A stretch of 64,000 bases of DNA. Source: JAFGGG01 sp964638895. GTDB taxonomy: Bacteria > Spirochaetota > Spirochaetia > SZUA-6 > RPPD01. Location of the stretch: the NCBI GenBank assembly GCA_964638895.1, contig CAZWYY010000010.1, forward strand, positions 1 through 64,000, given 5' to 3'. Position numbers and translations under genes: made by a program. The notes beneath the pieces were generated by a model, which ran no database searches, was not told where the DNA came from, and saw only the letters and a list, made by a program, of their open reading frames with translations. Below are positions 33,713 to 42,562 of the stretch, piece after piece. The first letter of the stretch is position 1; every line of letters begins with the position of its first letter.

Positions 33713-34447
33713 TCATACGCCTAATGCCAGCCGCTGCGCCAAAGCCGGAGAAAGTCCCTGCCGCACGATTTTCTGCTGGGTTTCCAGGAGCGGATACTCC
33801 AATCTAAAATACTCAAATGTCCACGTGAGTGAATCAAAAATACCGAAACTTGTTCTCGGATCATTATCCCTGGGCTGCCCGACCGAACCGGGATTGATTA
33901 AATACAGCGTGTCCCTCCGCAGGGTCCTGGTCCGTGCAAGGGCCAGAAGTTCGCCTTGTTCGCTCCAGATCACCGGGATATGCGTATGTCCGAAAAAACA
34001 GATCCGTATTCCCGTAAAATTTCTTTTTACATAATATATACTATTAAGGGCGTTTCGGCTATTTAGAATGTATTTGTCTTCATTCTCAGGCGCGCCGTGG
34101 CAGATAAGGATGACATCATCCACCACCATAGGGCCCTGCCTGAAACCCTTTAGCTGCCTCAGGGTCTGCGCGGTCAGGTTGCCCTGTGTCCAGCGTACGG
34201 CCTGGCCCGCGTTGAAATTAAAATTATTAAAATTCACCAGACCCGCAACCGCCTTGTCGTGGTTGCCCCTGATTATGATGTCCGCCAGACTTAACACCCT
34301 TTTTACGCAGAAATCCGGGTCGGCATTATACCCCACCACGTCACCCAGACAGATAACCTTATCGACCTTGTCCCTGTGCAGCGCGCGCTCCACCGTAAGC
34401 AGCGCCTCGCTGTTGGCATGAATATCACTTATTATGGCATATCTCAT
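33713..34447 (-). CDS. Calcineurin-like metallophosphoesterase (YfcE/MJ0936 type)
   Basis: All metal motifs are present in this 244-aa cytoplasmic protein: SDIHAN at the start, CLGDVVGYNADP, RGNHDKAV, ICHGAPE and FGHTHIPV, then the INPGSVGQPRD turn typical of this group. Such enzymes hydrolyse phosphodiesters or phosphomonoesters with two metal ions; the natural substrate is rarely known. Unlike the paralogue at 14.5 kb it has an intact D-x-H. A poly-A stretch rather than a ribosome-binding site precedes the ATG, and a promoter-like pair within the end of ttcA would give a very short leader. It is followed by the unknown 33243-33689 gene. Confidence 0.9.
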   Translation of the reverse strand: MRYAIISDIHANSEALLTVERALHRDKVDKVICLGDVVGYNADPDFCVKRVLSLADIIIRGNHDKAVAGLVNFNNFNFNAGQAVRWTQGNLTAQTLRQLKGFRQGPMVVDDVILICHGAPENEDKYILNSRNALNSIYYVKRNFTGIRICFFGHTHIPVIWSEQGELLALARTRTLRRDTLYLINPGSVGQPRDNDPRTSFGIFDSLTWTFEYFRLEYPLLETQQKIVRQGLSPALAQRLALGV

Positions 34448-34459
34448 TTTTTTTTACTA

Positions 34460-34488
34460 ATACTACGTCATTTGGATTCATGATTCAA
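34460..34488 (-). promoter_or_regulatory. Candidate promoter inside the 3' end of ttcA
   Basis: On the minus strand TTGAAT (34483-34488), 17 bases and TAGTAT (34460-34465) stand 12 bases before the ATG at 34447. This would let the phosphoesterase/ComFB-like group be expressed separately from ttcA. Confidence 0.45.
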
Positions 34489-35238
34489 GCCGACGGGTAA
34501 ATATTTTTCATTTATTCTCCAGGGCAGGTTGTAAATATTCTCGCGCACCTTTTTATTCACGCGTGAAAGCTTCCTTACCATATCTTTCATAAGCGCCCGC
34601 AGGTTGGTCTCCTTATTGGGGCAGTTGATCGAAATAACCGGGGGGTTCACAATACGGGAAACCCTTTCGATCTCCCTTTCCGTCACCTCGCACAGGGGCC
34701 GGATGATCCGCACCGCGCCTCCAAAAAAAGGCTGCACCGGCATCATAGTGGAGAACTCCCCCTGGAAGAACATGTTCATCAGCGTTGTCTCTACAAAGTC
34801 ATCGAGATGATGCCCCAGGGCGATTTTATGAATTCCCTGCTCCCTTGCCTCGTTGAAGAGAATCCGTTTTTTATTGCGGGCGCACAGGTAACAGTTGAAT
34901 TTATTGCGGAATGAGGGCGGGAACATCTGCGCCCTGACTATTTTTAACGGCACATGCAACTGAGAGAAAAACGCCTGCAGCGCGTTTATCCGTTCCGCCG
35001 CAACAGGAAACTCCCTCCATTCAATAAACACGGCACTTAAGGTGTAGGTGATGGGAACGCGAAACAGGCGCCGGGCCAGGGCCATGGCCAGGCAGAGGGA
35101 GTCCTTACCCCCGGAAATACCCAAAAGCACCTTATCACCGTCCCTGATCATATCGAAGCGGTTGATGCCCCGGCCCACCTTTTTGCTGAAGGCCAGAAGT
35201 TTCTTTTCCTGTTTGGGTGGTAACGGGGTCATACTCAT
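34468..35238 (-). CDS. ttcA: TtcA-type tRNA 2-thiocytidine synthetase
   Basis: The 256-aa protein has the PP-loop SGGKDS at residues 42-47, a CYLC motif (Cys116, Cys119), the GHHLDD motif and a later SINC (Cys206). The CxxC plus a distant Cys match the iron-sulfur cluster ligands of TtcA, which thiolates cytidine 32 of certain tRNAs using ATP. TilS, the other PP-loop tRNA enzyme, lacks this cysteine set, so TtcA is the better name. The ATG overlaps the stop of the HD-domain gene by four bases, showing translational coupling. Confidence 0.88.
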   Translation of the reverse strand: MSMTPLPPKQEKKLLAFSKKVGRGINRFDMIRDGDKVLLGISGGKDSLCLAMALARRLFRVPITYTLSAVFIEWREFPVAAERINALQAFFSQLHVPLKIVRAQMFPPSFRNKFNCYLCARNKKRILFNEAREQGIHKIALGHHLDDFVETTLMNMFFQGEFSTMMPVQPFFGGAVRIIRPLCEVTEREIERVSRIVNPPVISINCPNKETNLRALMKDMVRKLSRVNKKVRENIYNLPWRINEKYLPVGLNHESK

Positions 35239-36518
35239 TCGGCGGCTTCTAATCCGATTTTTTTCAAGGCCCGTACAAGGTCCTCGTCCCTTGTACAGAC
35301 CAGGGAAATAAAGCGCAGGCTGCGCGTAAACCCGCTTACGATACGCTCGGAAAAGACACCTCCCACATCTTTGAAAGGGAAAAATGCGGCGGCCTCATCA
35401 TCATAGATGGTGAGATCGATCTCAAAGGAAATGGATTCGGGAATATCGATCACCACCTCCTCCTCCCGCACCTCGCGTCCGGCAAGCCTCCCCGCTTCGC
35501 GGGCAAGTTCCGCCTCATACCTCCGCCGGTAGTCCAAATTCTCAAGTTTGTTGTGAAAGGCATCCTCCGGGTCAAATGACACCCGCCATACCCGCTTATA
35601 AAGCCTTCTCTGCCCCGCGTCTTTGATCAGCGTAAACGGCCGAAAATCAATACCCTCTATCATACTAAAAAAAGCCTGGTCCGTAAGACCGTACAGGTTC
35701 TCCCTGCGCAGCACCCCTTCCTGCAAACCCAGCACAAGGGCCTTTTTTATCATGGCCGTGGCCGTACGCACCGCCTTGTGCCAGTATACGGTTTTATACA
35801 TCAGGTATTTCGAAAACAGCACCGCCTCCACGGAGGTGACCCCCTTTGTGCTCAGGGCGATCTCCTCATCCCGGTAGGGAACAATCTCGCTTAAAAAGAA
35901 ATCAACGTCCTGAATGCCGTACGGCACACCGCAGTAATACGCGTCCCTGTTCAGGTAATCTAGTTTATCGGGGTCCAGAACGCCGGAAAGCAGCCTTCTG
36001 AAAAAGGTGAGGTGTGCGCTGCCCGAAAATTCAAGCTCCGTGTCAACGATAGCCGCCGCCAGCCGCGGATCAACCCCAAGCCCGGTCCTGATGATGTCGG
36101 AGAGCGGTTTTTGCAAAATCAGCCTGCCTGTGAGCGCCTCGTGCCTTTCCACCTCAAGGTTTTTCAGGGCGTGCGCCAGGGGATAATGCCCCAGGTCGTG
36201 CAGCAGGGCCGCACATAAAAAAGCCTTCACCTCCTCCAAAGCCAAGCCCGAAGAGTCGCCCGCTTTCCTGACCAGACTGTGGATCATGCGTTTGGCCAGG
36301 TGATAGGTGCCCAGGCTGTGGCTTAGCCGGGTATGAGTGGCCCCCGGGTATACAAGGTAGGCGGGACCAAGCTGCTTGATGTGGTTCAGCTCCTGGAAGG
36401 GCGGGGCCGAGGCAAGCTTGAGCAGGGCATTGGAAAGATAGATATGCTTCCAGACCGGATCGCGGATCGGATTGTTGTAATCCCTTTCTAAATGCTCTAT
36501 TATTTCCCGCATGGGCAT
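35235..36518 (-). CDS. HD-domain phosphohydrolase (dNTPase/SAMHD1-like)
   Basis: The 427-aa protein has the metal-binding HD set in order: HTRLSHSLGTYHLA near residue 62, LLHDLGHYPLAH near 110, and LDPDKLDYLNRD near 195. The spacing and the DKLDYLxRD motif resemble YwfO/SAMHD1-like dNTP triphosphohydrolases, which cut dNTPs to nucleosides and triphosphate. The last 120 residues are an extra alpha/beta part typical of that group. The exact nucleotide preference cannot be told. It is likely the first gene of the HD-ttcA pair. The start may be the ATG at 36518 or at 36512. Confidence 0.85.
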   Translation of the reverse strand: MPMREIIEHLERDYNNPIRDPVWKHIYLSNALLKLASAPPFQELNHIKQLGPAYLVYPGATHTRLSHSLGTYHLAKRMIHSLVRKAGDSSGLALEEVKAFLCAALLHDLGHYPLAHALKNLEVERHEALTGRLILQKPLSDIIRTGLGVDPRLAAAIVDTELEFSGSAHLTFFRRLLSGVLDPDKLDYLNRDAYYCGVPYGIQDVDFFLSEIVPYRDEEIALSTKGVTSVEAVLFSKYLMYKTVYWHKAVRTATAMIKKALVLGLQEGVLRRENLYGLTDQAFFSMIEGIDFRPFTLIKDAGQRRLYKRVWRVSFDPEDAFHNKLENLDYRRRYEAELAREAGRLAGREVREEEVVIDIPESISFEIDLTIYDDEAAAFFPFKDVGGVFSERIVSGFTRSLRFISLVCTRDEDLVRALKKIGLEAAE

Positions 36519-36551
36519 GCCCTAAGCCGTTTATTGCCGCTTACGTCACCG

Positions 36552-36887
36552 TCAGGCCCACAAGGCCTTCAGCCTGTCCAGCAGCGTATCCTCATTTCGA
36601 TGCACCAGGCCGTCCCCCAGGGCCAACCCTTCCAGAACCTCAAGGATGATATCCCGGCTGCCGCGCATGGTGATGGTTTTGGCCATGGCCCAAAAACCCT
36701 CGTCATCCTCTACCTGCTCATCGAACTCCTGCAGCTTCAGGTCGAAATCGGGAAAATCCTTACTCACGATGGTATTGAGGTCGCTGATCTCAGCCTCGTT
36801 GGAAAAGCCGTCGGCAAGCATCATGCTCTCTATACATCCGGCCAGAAACACCTTTTCGTGGTCGTTAAGTTTTTCAATCTCAGCCAT
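36552..36887 (-). CDS. Small helical TerB-like protein
   Basis: At 111 residues it begins with EKVFLAGCIESMMLADGFSN, which resembles the first helix pair of TerB-like domains (the ADG.. pattern), followed by acidic helices. The likeness is weak because the later metal-binding acidic set is only partly visible. It is cytoplasmic with no other motif. AGGAG lies nine bases before the ATG. It stands between ligA and the HD-domain gene on the same strand, with gaps of 88 and 33 bp. No function is proposed. Confidence 0.6.
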   Translation of the reverse strand: MAEIEKLNDHEKVFLAGCIESMMLADGFSNEAEISDLNTIVSKDFPDFDLKLQEFDEQVEDDEGFWAMAKTITMRGSRDIILEVLEGLALGDGLVHRNEDTLLDRLKALWA

Positions 36888-36975
36888 ATTTTTCTTCTCC
36901 TAAGACAGGCATTATAAAGAGTGGCCTAAATTACATCAACCCCTAATCAGGTGCATTAATACCGCGGTACCCGGC

Positions 36976-39015
36976 TCAGGTTTCAAGCATGCGCAGGAAT
37001 TCGGACTCGTCTACTATAGTGATCTTCAGGGCAAGGGCCTTTTGGTACTTGCTTCCCGGCGAGTCCCCCACAAGCAGATGGGTGGTCTGCCCGGACACGT
37101 TCTCGATAACCGTACCCCCGCGCTTGCGGATCTCGTTTTTGGCCTTGTCCCGCGGTTTGAAATGCGCAAAACTGCCGGTCACGCACCAGGTCTGTCCTGA
37201 GAACAACCCCTCCCGCGGTGCGGCCCGGGCCTCCTCTTTAAAGGACAGGCCACACCGTTTAAGGTGCTCGATGCGTTCCAGCATCTCCCGGCCGGAGAAC
37301 TCCCTGATGATTATCTCCGCGACCTTGTCGCCTATACCGTGAATTGCGGTAAAGGGCGCCGGATCACCTGCCTGCGCCGCTCTGACCAGGGAGTCGATAT
37401 CCGTAAAACCCGCGCCTATGAGCAGCTCCACGACCTTTCTGCCCACCTCTGGCACGCCCAGTGACTGCAGTACCGTGTGAAAAGGCTGGCCCTTGCTTTT
37501 CTTTATGCCCTTCTGAATAAGCTCAACCTTTTTCAGGGCGAACCCCGGGTACTTAAGCAGGGCCCGGGTATCGAAGGTATAGATGTCTTCGATCTCCTTT
37601 ACTAGGCCATGGTCAAACAGAAACTCGATGGTCTCCGCGCCGAGGTTCTCGATATCCATCTGTCCGCGGGAGGCAAAAAACTCTATCTGACCCAGTCGCC
37701 GGTCACGGCAGAGTGGGTTGGGACAAAAATGATGAGCACCCCTTTTTTCCAGCGGAGTGTTACAGATAGGACATGCCGCCGGCATCTTCCAGGTGGTGTT
37801 GCCCTTTTCGTTTTTTTCCAGAACGTTCTCAATGGCCGGGATTACGTCGCCCCGTTTGGAAACCGTTACCGTATCCCCGGGCGCCAGCTCCAGGATGTCT
37901 ATGTACTCCTGGTTGTGCAGGGTCACATTGGAAATGGTGGAGCCGCCCACCTGTACCGGTTTGATCCTGGCCACGGGCGTAATGCGCCCCGTCCTTCCCA
38001 CCTGGACGTCGATTGAGGTGACGCCGGTGACACCCTGCGGCGCCTCAAATTTATAGGCCAGGGCCCAGCGCGGGTGGTGGCCGGTGTACCCGAGCTGTTC
38101 CCTGATCCCGATTTGATCAATTTTTATCACGATCCCGTCGATCCCGTACGCGCGCTCCCGCCTCTGGTTTGTCTCCCGCATTAAAAATTCCTCCAGGGTG
38201 TCGTGCCCCGCGATGGTCCAGGTCGGGTGCCGTGTTTTCAGGTCTTCCAGGTAGTCCCCCATACCAAAAACACCGAAATTATTGTTTATCTTGAATCCGA
38301 GGTCGGCAAGCTCGTCTATAATAAGCGTGTGTGCCGGTCTGGGCGAGGGAAAGTATCCCTCATACACAAAAATATCAAGAGGAATCCGGGCTACTTCAGC
38401 GCTTTTGGCGCGCCGGAGGCTGCCGGAAGCGAGGTTGCGTGGATTAGCGTAGGGAATCTCCAGATCCGCGTTTATCTTTTGAAACAGAGTTTTGGGCAGG
38501 AATATCTCACCCCGCACCGTGACGTTCTCCGGGCGCTTGAGTTTCAGCGGGACGCCGGGAATTGTTTTCACATTGGGGGTGATGTCATTGCCCACGAACC
38601 CATTGCCGCGGGTAAGCGCCCTCTGCAGGATACCGTTTTCATAATAAAGCACGATCGAGGCCCCGTCGATTTTTTCCTCACATACGAAACAAAGCTCCCT
38701 GCCCGCCGCGTTGTTGCATTTATTAATCCAGTCGGCAACCTCGTGGAGTGTATAGGCCTTGTCCAAGCTTAACACGGGAATAGTATGCGCAACCTCCGGA
38801 AACTCCCGGCTGAGATCGGAACCCACCCTGTGTGTGGGCGAATCGGGTTCCACGAGGTCCGGGAACTCCCGCTCCAAGGACATCAGGCGGTTAAACAACA
38901 GGTCGTATTCCGCGTCGCTGACGCTGGGGCGTGAATGCACATAATATTCTTCCTGGTACCGGCGAAGCTTAAGGGTGAGATCGCTTATGTTCCGGCGGAC
39001 TTCCTCTTTTGTCAC
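36976..39015 (-). CDS. ligA: NAD-dependent DNA ligase
   Basis: The 679-aa length is normal. In order it shows domain Ia, the adenylation domain with active-site Lys115 in CEEKIDGASI and LTRGNGFVGNDIT, and the OB fold with HNQEYIDILELAPGD. A four-Cys zinc finger (CPICNTPLEKRGAHHFC... C), helix-hairpin-helix repeats (LQSLGVPEVG, AIHGIGDKVA) and a C-terminal BRCT domain (SGQTWCVTGSFAHFKPRDKA) follow. It seals nicks in replication and repair using NAD. The start is a GTG whose first bases overlap the stop of the upstream DPBB/SPOR gene (GTGA), so translation is coupled to it. Confidence 0.98.
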   Translation of the reverse strand: MTKEEVRRNISDLTLKLRRYQEEYYVHSRPSVSDAEYDLLFNRLMSLEREFPDLVEPDSPTHRVGSDLSREFPEVAHTIPVLSLDKAYTLHEVADWINKCNNAAGRELCFVCEEKIDGASIVLYYENGILQRALTRGNGFVGNDITPNVKTIPGVPLKLKRPENVTVRGEIFLPKTLFQKINADLEIPYANPRNLASGSLRRAKSAEVARIPLDIFVYEGYFPSPRPAHTLIIDELADLGFKINNNFGVFGMGDYLEDLKTRHPTWTIAGHDTLEEFLMRETNQRRERAYGIDGIVIKIDQIGIREQLGYTGHHPRWALAYKFEAPQGVTGVTSIDVQVGRTGRITPVARIKPVQVGGSTISNVTLHNQEYIDILELAPGDTVTVSKRGDVIPAIENVLEKNEKGNTTWKMPAACPICNTPLEKRGAHHFCPNPLCRDRRLGQIEFFASRGQMDIENLGAETIEFLFDHGLVKEIEDIYTFDTRALLKYPGFALKKVELIQKGIKKSKGQPFHTVLQSLGVPEVGRKVVELLIGAGFTDIDSLVRAAQAGDPAPFTAIHGIGDKVAEIIIREFSGREMLERIEHLKRCGLSFKEEARAAPREGLFSGQTWCVTGSFAHFKPRDKAKNEIRKRGGTVIENVSGQTTHLLVGDSPGSKYQKALALKITIVDESEFLRMLET

Positions 39016-40493
39016 TTATCCTTGATATATTTGAGGAAGGCGTCACTGTGACCTTTGGCCTTGAACCAGTAAAGCACAGCCCCGCTTTCATCCTTGTTCA
39101 GCGGCCCGATCAAAACCTTATACATCCTGGTGTTTCCCGCCTGCATGGCGACAACGTTCGTGGGATACGATGTATAAATTTTGGCCACCCTTTCGGCGAT
39201 TTCCTGCTTCTGATACGCGCCTATCTGACAGTAGTATTTGTTCTTCAGCAGCACGGTACTGGTGGTTATCTCCACCTGCGGAGGGATCTCATGCGTGGTG
39301 GTCTGCTGCGTGGTCTGGGTAACTTTTTCTTTAGAAGGTGGACGCGGGTTTGTGGGTACAAGTGCAAGCTCGGTTTGTTCGGGTGTTTTCACCTTGTTGA
39401 CGTCCTCAAGGGACGGCTTTTCTTTTTCCTCGACATTGGGAGAATTCAGCTCACCCAGGATTAACTCTTCCTTGCTTTTTTCCGTATTAGCCATCTCTTC
39501 CACACTCGGTTTTTCTTTCTGCTCAACCTCGGGCGTATTCAGGCTGCTGTATACAAGCTCCTCTTTTTCCGGCTTCACCCCGGCCATCTCGCTGACCGTG
39601 GCCTCTTCATGACCCGGGGGTGTGGCCGCAGGCAGGGTTGCCGTGACATTCTCCTTTTCAGGCGACGGCTTATTGATATCGGTTGTGGTGGCGGTCTCTT
39701 CCTTCAACGGAAGCTCGGCCTCGGCCAGTACGGTGTTCACCTGCTCCTTCTTCGGAGTGGGTTTGTTTATGGAGCTTGTGGTGGGTTTCTCGCCCTGGGC
39801 CACCTGGGCCTCCTTCAGTTCCACATTTTTATTGGAGAGACGCGTCTTTTCCTTCTCTGCCTGGGGCCTATCATAGACGCTTATGCTCTTGTCTTCGTGT
39901 GGCGTGGTGTACAGGTCTTTCTGCGGATTGCGGTCCGCAATCTGGTCTTTGGTTTTTACGGTTTCGGGCGGTATTTCCGTGGTTTGGTTGGTTTCGGGGT
40001 GTTCGTTGGTCGGCTGCGTATTCTCCGCTTGGGTGGTCTCATGATTCTCGGTTACGGTCTGGTTCTTTTCCACCTGGTATTCCTCCGGCGCCCCGGCCGC
40101 GGGATTAATATCCTCATCTGGATTATAAGGAAGATCTCCCGGAAGCCCGGCAATGTCTGTTCCATAACCGCCCAGAAGGGTTGTTTTCACCCTGATAACA
40201 TCATTATAATTCATATTGAGTTTATCCGCGGCCTCGGTTGAGAGCAACAGGAACACATTAGAACCGTCGTCTATGCGCTTGACCACGGTAACGGTCACCG
40301 TCTTGCCGTTTTCAAGGTTCACCACCTCGATTTTTGTGTTTTTGGGAAATGAATCGGATGCCGCAAACAGGCCGGATGTTTCAAAACCGCCGCGGCGGAT
40401 AACGGCCGCGTTACCCTGCCATACCTGCTGTGCGGCCACGACCTGAATAAAAAAACAAAACAATAAAATACCCAAGGCTAATGCTTTTTTCAT
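39012..40493 (-). CDS. Exported DPBB (RlpA-like) and SPOR-domain protein with 31-aa repeats
   Basis: The start is set at the ATG at 40493, because AAGGAG lies nine bases upstream; a further ATG at 40514 would place that site inside the gene. The 493-aa protein has a signal peptide (MKKALALGILLFCFFIQVVAA). An RlpA-like double-psi beta-barrel region follows at about 25-105 (GLFAASDSFPKNTKIEVV, NVFLLLSTEAADKLNMN). A long charged linker contains five 31-residue repeats (239-393), and a SPOR domain (about 417-493, YYCQIGAYQKQEIAERVA) closes it. SPOR binds denuded septal peptidoglycan and RlpA-type domains can act on glycan strands, so a cell-division or cell-wall role is likely. The Asp of lytic RlpA is not obvious. 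Confidence 0.8.
   Translation of the reverse strand: MKKALALGILLFCFFIQVVAAQQVWQGNAAVIRRGGFETSGLFAASDSFPKNTKIEVVNLENGKTVTVTVVKRIDDGSNVFLLLSTEAADKLNMNYNDVIRVKTTLLGGYGTDIAGLPGDLPYNPDEDINPAAGAPEEYQVEKNQTVTENHETTQAENTQPTNEHPETNQTTEIPPETVKTKDQIADRNPQKDLYTTPHEDKSISVYDRPQAEKEKTRLSNKNVELKEAQVAQGEKPTTSSINKPTPKKEQVNTVLAEAELPLKEETATTTDINKPSPEKENVTATLPAATPPGHEEATVSEMAGVKPEKEELVYSSLNTPEVEQKEKPSVEEMANTEKSKEELILGELNSPNVEEKEKPSLEDVNKVKTPEQTELALVPTNPRPPSKEKVTQTTQQTTTHEIPPQVEITTSTVLLKNKYYCQIGAYQKQEIAERVAKIYTSYPTNVVAMQAGNTRMYKVLIGPLNKDESGAVLYWFKAKGHSDAFLKYIKDK
39315..39779 (-). repeat. Five tandem 31-aa (93-bp) coding repeats in the DPBB/SPOR linker
   Basis: Units begin TSSINKPTPKKE, TTDINKPSPEKE, SEMAGVKPEKEE, EEMANTEKSKEE and EDVNKVKTPEQT. 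Each is exactly 31 residues long, and later halves of units 3 and 4 read NTPEVEQKEKPS and NSPNVEEKEKPS. The region is Glu/Lys/Pro/Thr-rich and likely forms an extended spacer across the periplasm. Confidence 0.85.
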
Positions 40494-40669
40494 AACAGAG
40501 TTCTCCTTATTCATAAAATCGGCGGGAATAATTCTTTAGCTTTAATATAATACCCCTTTTTTTTAATAATATATATAAAATATACTTCATGGGCAGGGTG
40601 AAATCTACTTTTTGGATGAAAAATACCTAAACGGCGGGCGGGCATCCTGAAGAAACGGTTTTTCAGCCT

Positions 40670-41173
40670 TTAATCCGAATAATCCGGCCATAACGGGGTC
40701 ACCAGCGCCGCTATCATGCCTCCCAACTCAAACCCGAGTTTGTCCTTGGTTAGTTCGTTTTCATTTCCTTTATTGGAAATTTCTGCCTTTCCCGCATAGA
40801 TGACGGCGCCCGTGCGCGCCAGGATCAGGTAAACCTGCGCCGTGCCCGAGATTCTCTCCCGATTCTCATCGATTTTTTGTGCGGCGGATTGTACGCCAAC
40901 GGCCAGCACGTACCTGGCGCCTCCCTTGCGGGCAATGGCAATGGGTTTTTTAAAATTCTTCTCCTCAATGAACGTTCCTGCGCCCTTATCCTTTACGTCA
41001 TCAAACACCACGTGTCCGGCTTCGAAAAGTACGTCGAATATGCCCTCCTTCACCTGGTCCAGGTAAATCCCGTTCTCGCCGTTACAGCACTCTTCAACAT
41101 AGATATAGATGGTTTCCGCCGCTAGTATATGGGCACAAAAAGCAAAAATAATGATTACAGAAAGCTGTCTCAT
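40670..41173 (-). CDS. Exported hypothetical protein
   Basis: From the ATG at 41173 the protein has 167 residues with a signal peptide (MRQLSVIIIFAFCAHILAAE). An ATG 16 codons upstream (41221) is also open and has a weak GAAGAG site, so the start is unsettled. The mature part begins TIYIYVEECCNGENGIYLDQ and continues with alternating strands and helices (GGARYVLAVGVQSAAQ, AQVYLILARTGAVIYAG). This resembles small exported proteins that assess stress or bind lipoproteins, without a named family. Two adjacent cysteines could form a disulfide or bind metal. It is divergent from the Wzz-like gene and 176 bp from the DPBB/SPOR gene. Confidence 0.6.
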   Translation of the reverse strand: MRQLSVIIIFAFCAHILAAETIYIYVEECCNGENGIYLDQVKEGIFDVLFEAGHVVFDDVKDKGAGTFIEEKNFKKPIAIARKGGARYVLAVGVQSAAQKIDENRERISGTAQVYLILARTGAVIYAGKAEISNKGNENELTKDKLGFELGGMIAALVTPLWPDYSD

Positions 41174-41241
41174 AATAAACTGTTTTGAATATCGGCCGCT
41201 TTTGCTGTCAGACTTATACATAAAGATCTCTTCACATTCAC

Positions 41242-41270
41242 TTGATGCAGACCATAAAATTTGGTATTTT
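41242..41270 (+). promoter_or_regulatory. Candidate promoter of the chain-length/antiterminator operon
   Basis: TTGATG (41242-41247), 17 bases and TATTTT (41265-41270) lie 29 bases before the ATG at 41300. AAAGGA sits between the -10 element and the start codon. Confidence 0.5.
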
Positions 41271-41299
41271 AATATCTAAAGCAACAACAAAGGACTCTT

Positions 41300-42562
41300 A
41301 TGACAGCAGACACCAAAAAAAAGGAAGACCGTATCTCCTTCCTCGATTTATTTGAAATACTCGCAAAACATATTAAACTTATTATATTTGCGACCTTGTC
41401 GGCCGCTGTCTTTATCTTACTTATTAACATATCTTCCACAATAGCGCCGGTTGGTTCTTTTTTTAATTTTCTGCCCAATATATATAAACCGACAATGAGG
41501 GTACTGGTTGATTCGTCCGCCGGTTCATCAGCCGCCTCCTCTCTTTCCGCATCCGCCATCGGCTCGATGCTGGGTCTGGGCGGTACGCAGAAAAATTCCA
41601 CGGTTCTCCTGTTGGAAAAAATCATGCAAGGCAACAAGATTAAAGACACCATTGCCGAAGAATTCGATCTGTATTCAAGGTATCGCATACCTCATGACGC
41701 TGAGCATAAAAAAGCCATGAGGGAGACGATCGCAAAAAAATTACTAATGCAATATGATCTTACGGAAGCGATAGGAAATCCCACGGTTGTACTTACCCTG
41801 AGTTTTACGGATACGGATGCCGCCTTCGCCACGCGTGTATTGAAGCGCAGCACAACATTACTGGACGACGAGTTTAAGAATATCAGCCTGGACAAAGTGC
41901 GCACTAAGAAGAAATACCTCGAAGATACAATCAGAATGATTCAAGAAGATTTCGGCAAAGCCCAGCAGGCATTGATTGATTTCCAGTCCCAGTACGGCGC
42001 TGATCTGAAATCACTGGCCCAGGAACAGACCAAATACATGGCTCAGCTTCAAGCGGAAATTTACAAGCAGGAGCTTTTAATTCGTTCGCTCTATCTCCCG
42101 GAAAATGATCCCCAGGTCATCCAATTGAGGGACCAGATACGCCAGAAAAAACAGCTTATTAATGAGTTAAAAAGCGGTACGGGCTCTTTTTCAAAGGCGC
42201 CGGTGCCTTTAAGTGAAATACCGGACCTGCAGCGCCAATACGCTCAACTGGAAATGGAGGCCAAAATCCAGAATGAGCTTTATACTATGATGCGCAAGGC
42301 GCTGGAACAGACCAAAATCGAGGAGGCGGATACCATGCCCGTATTCCAACTGCTGGATGATTTCGAGATTCCGCAAGTAAAGGACGGCCCCCCACGTGCC
42401 ATTGTATGTATTTTATTTACCCTGGGAGGGTTCATAATCTCAATCTTTTTATCGTTTATATTGGAATACTTCAAACGCGTAAAAGAAAAACCCGATGAAA
42501 ACGAGAAATGGCAACATATCGTTAATTCATTGAAAATATTTAAGAGAAAAAGATCTCGATGA
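41300..42562 (+). CDS. Wzz-type polysaccharide chain-length regulator
   Basis: The 420-aa protein fits the polysaccharide copolymerase family. It has FLDLFEILAKHIKLII, then membrane helix 1 (about 30-50), a large periplasmic part with long coiled-coil helices (about 210-260), and helix 2 near 365-385 (IVCILFTLGGFIISIFLSFI). A Pro-rich segment just before helix 2 (DFEIPQVKDGPPRA) is typical of the family. It carries no tyrosine-kinase domain, so it is the Wzz type rather than Wzc. It sets the length of O-antigen or capsule chains at the inner membrane. Its stop overlaps the next gene, the NusG-type factor, by four bases. Confidence 0.9.
   Translation: MTADTKKKEDRISFLDLFEILAKHIKLIIFATLSAAVFILLINISSTIAPVGSFFNFLPNIYKPTMRVLVDSSAGSSAASSLSASAIGSMLGLGGTQKNSTVLLLEKIMQGNKIKDTIAEEFDLYSRYRIPHDAEHKKAMRETIAKKLLMQYDLTEAIGNPTVVLTLSFTDTDAAFATRVLKRSTTLLDDEFKNISLDKVRTKKKYLEDTIRMIQEDFGKAQQALIDFQSQYGADLKSLAQEQTKYMAQLQAEIYKQELLIRSLYLPENDPQVIQLRDQIRQKKQLINELKSGTGSFSKAPVPLSEIPDLQRQYAQLEMEAKIQNELYTMMRKALEQTKIEEADTMPVFQLLDDFEIPQVKDGPPRAIVCILFTLGGFIISIFLSFILEYFKRVKEKPDENEKWQHIVNSLKIFKRKRSR

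Noticed and set aside
39315..39779. Regularly spaced repeats that might suggest a CRISPR array
   Set aside because: The repeats are 93 bp, coding, in frame and diverged, with no identical short repeats or unique spacers.
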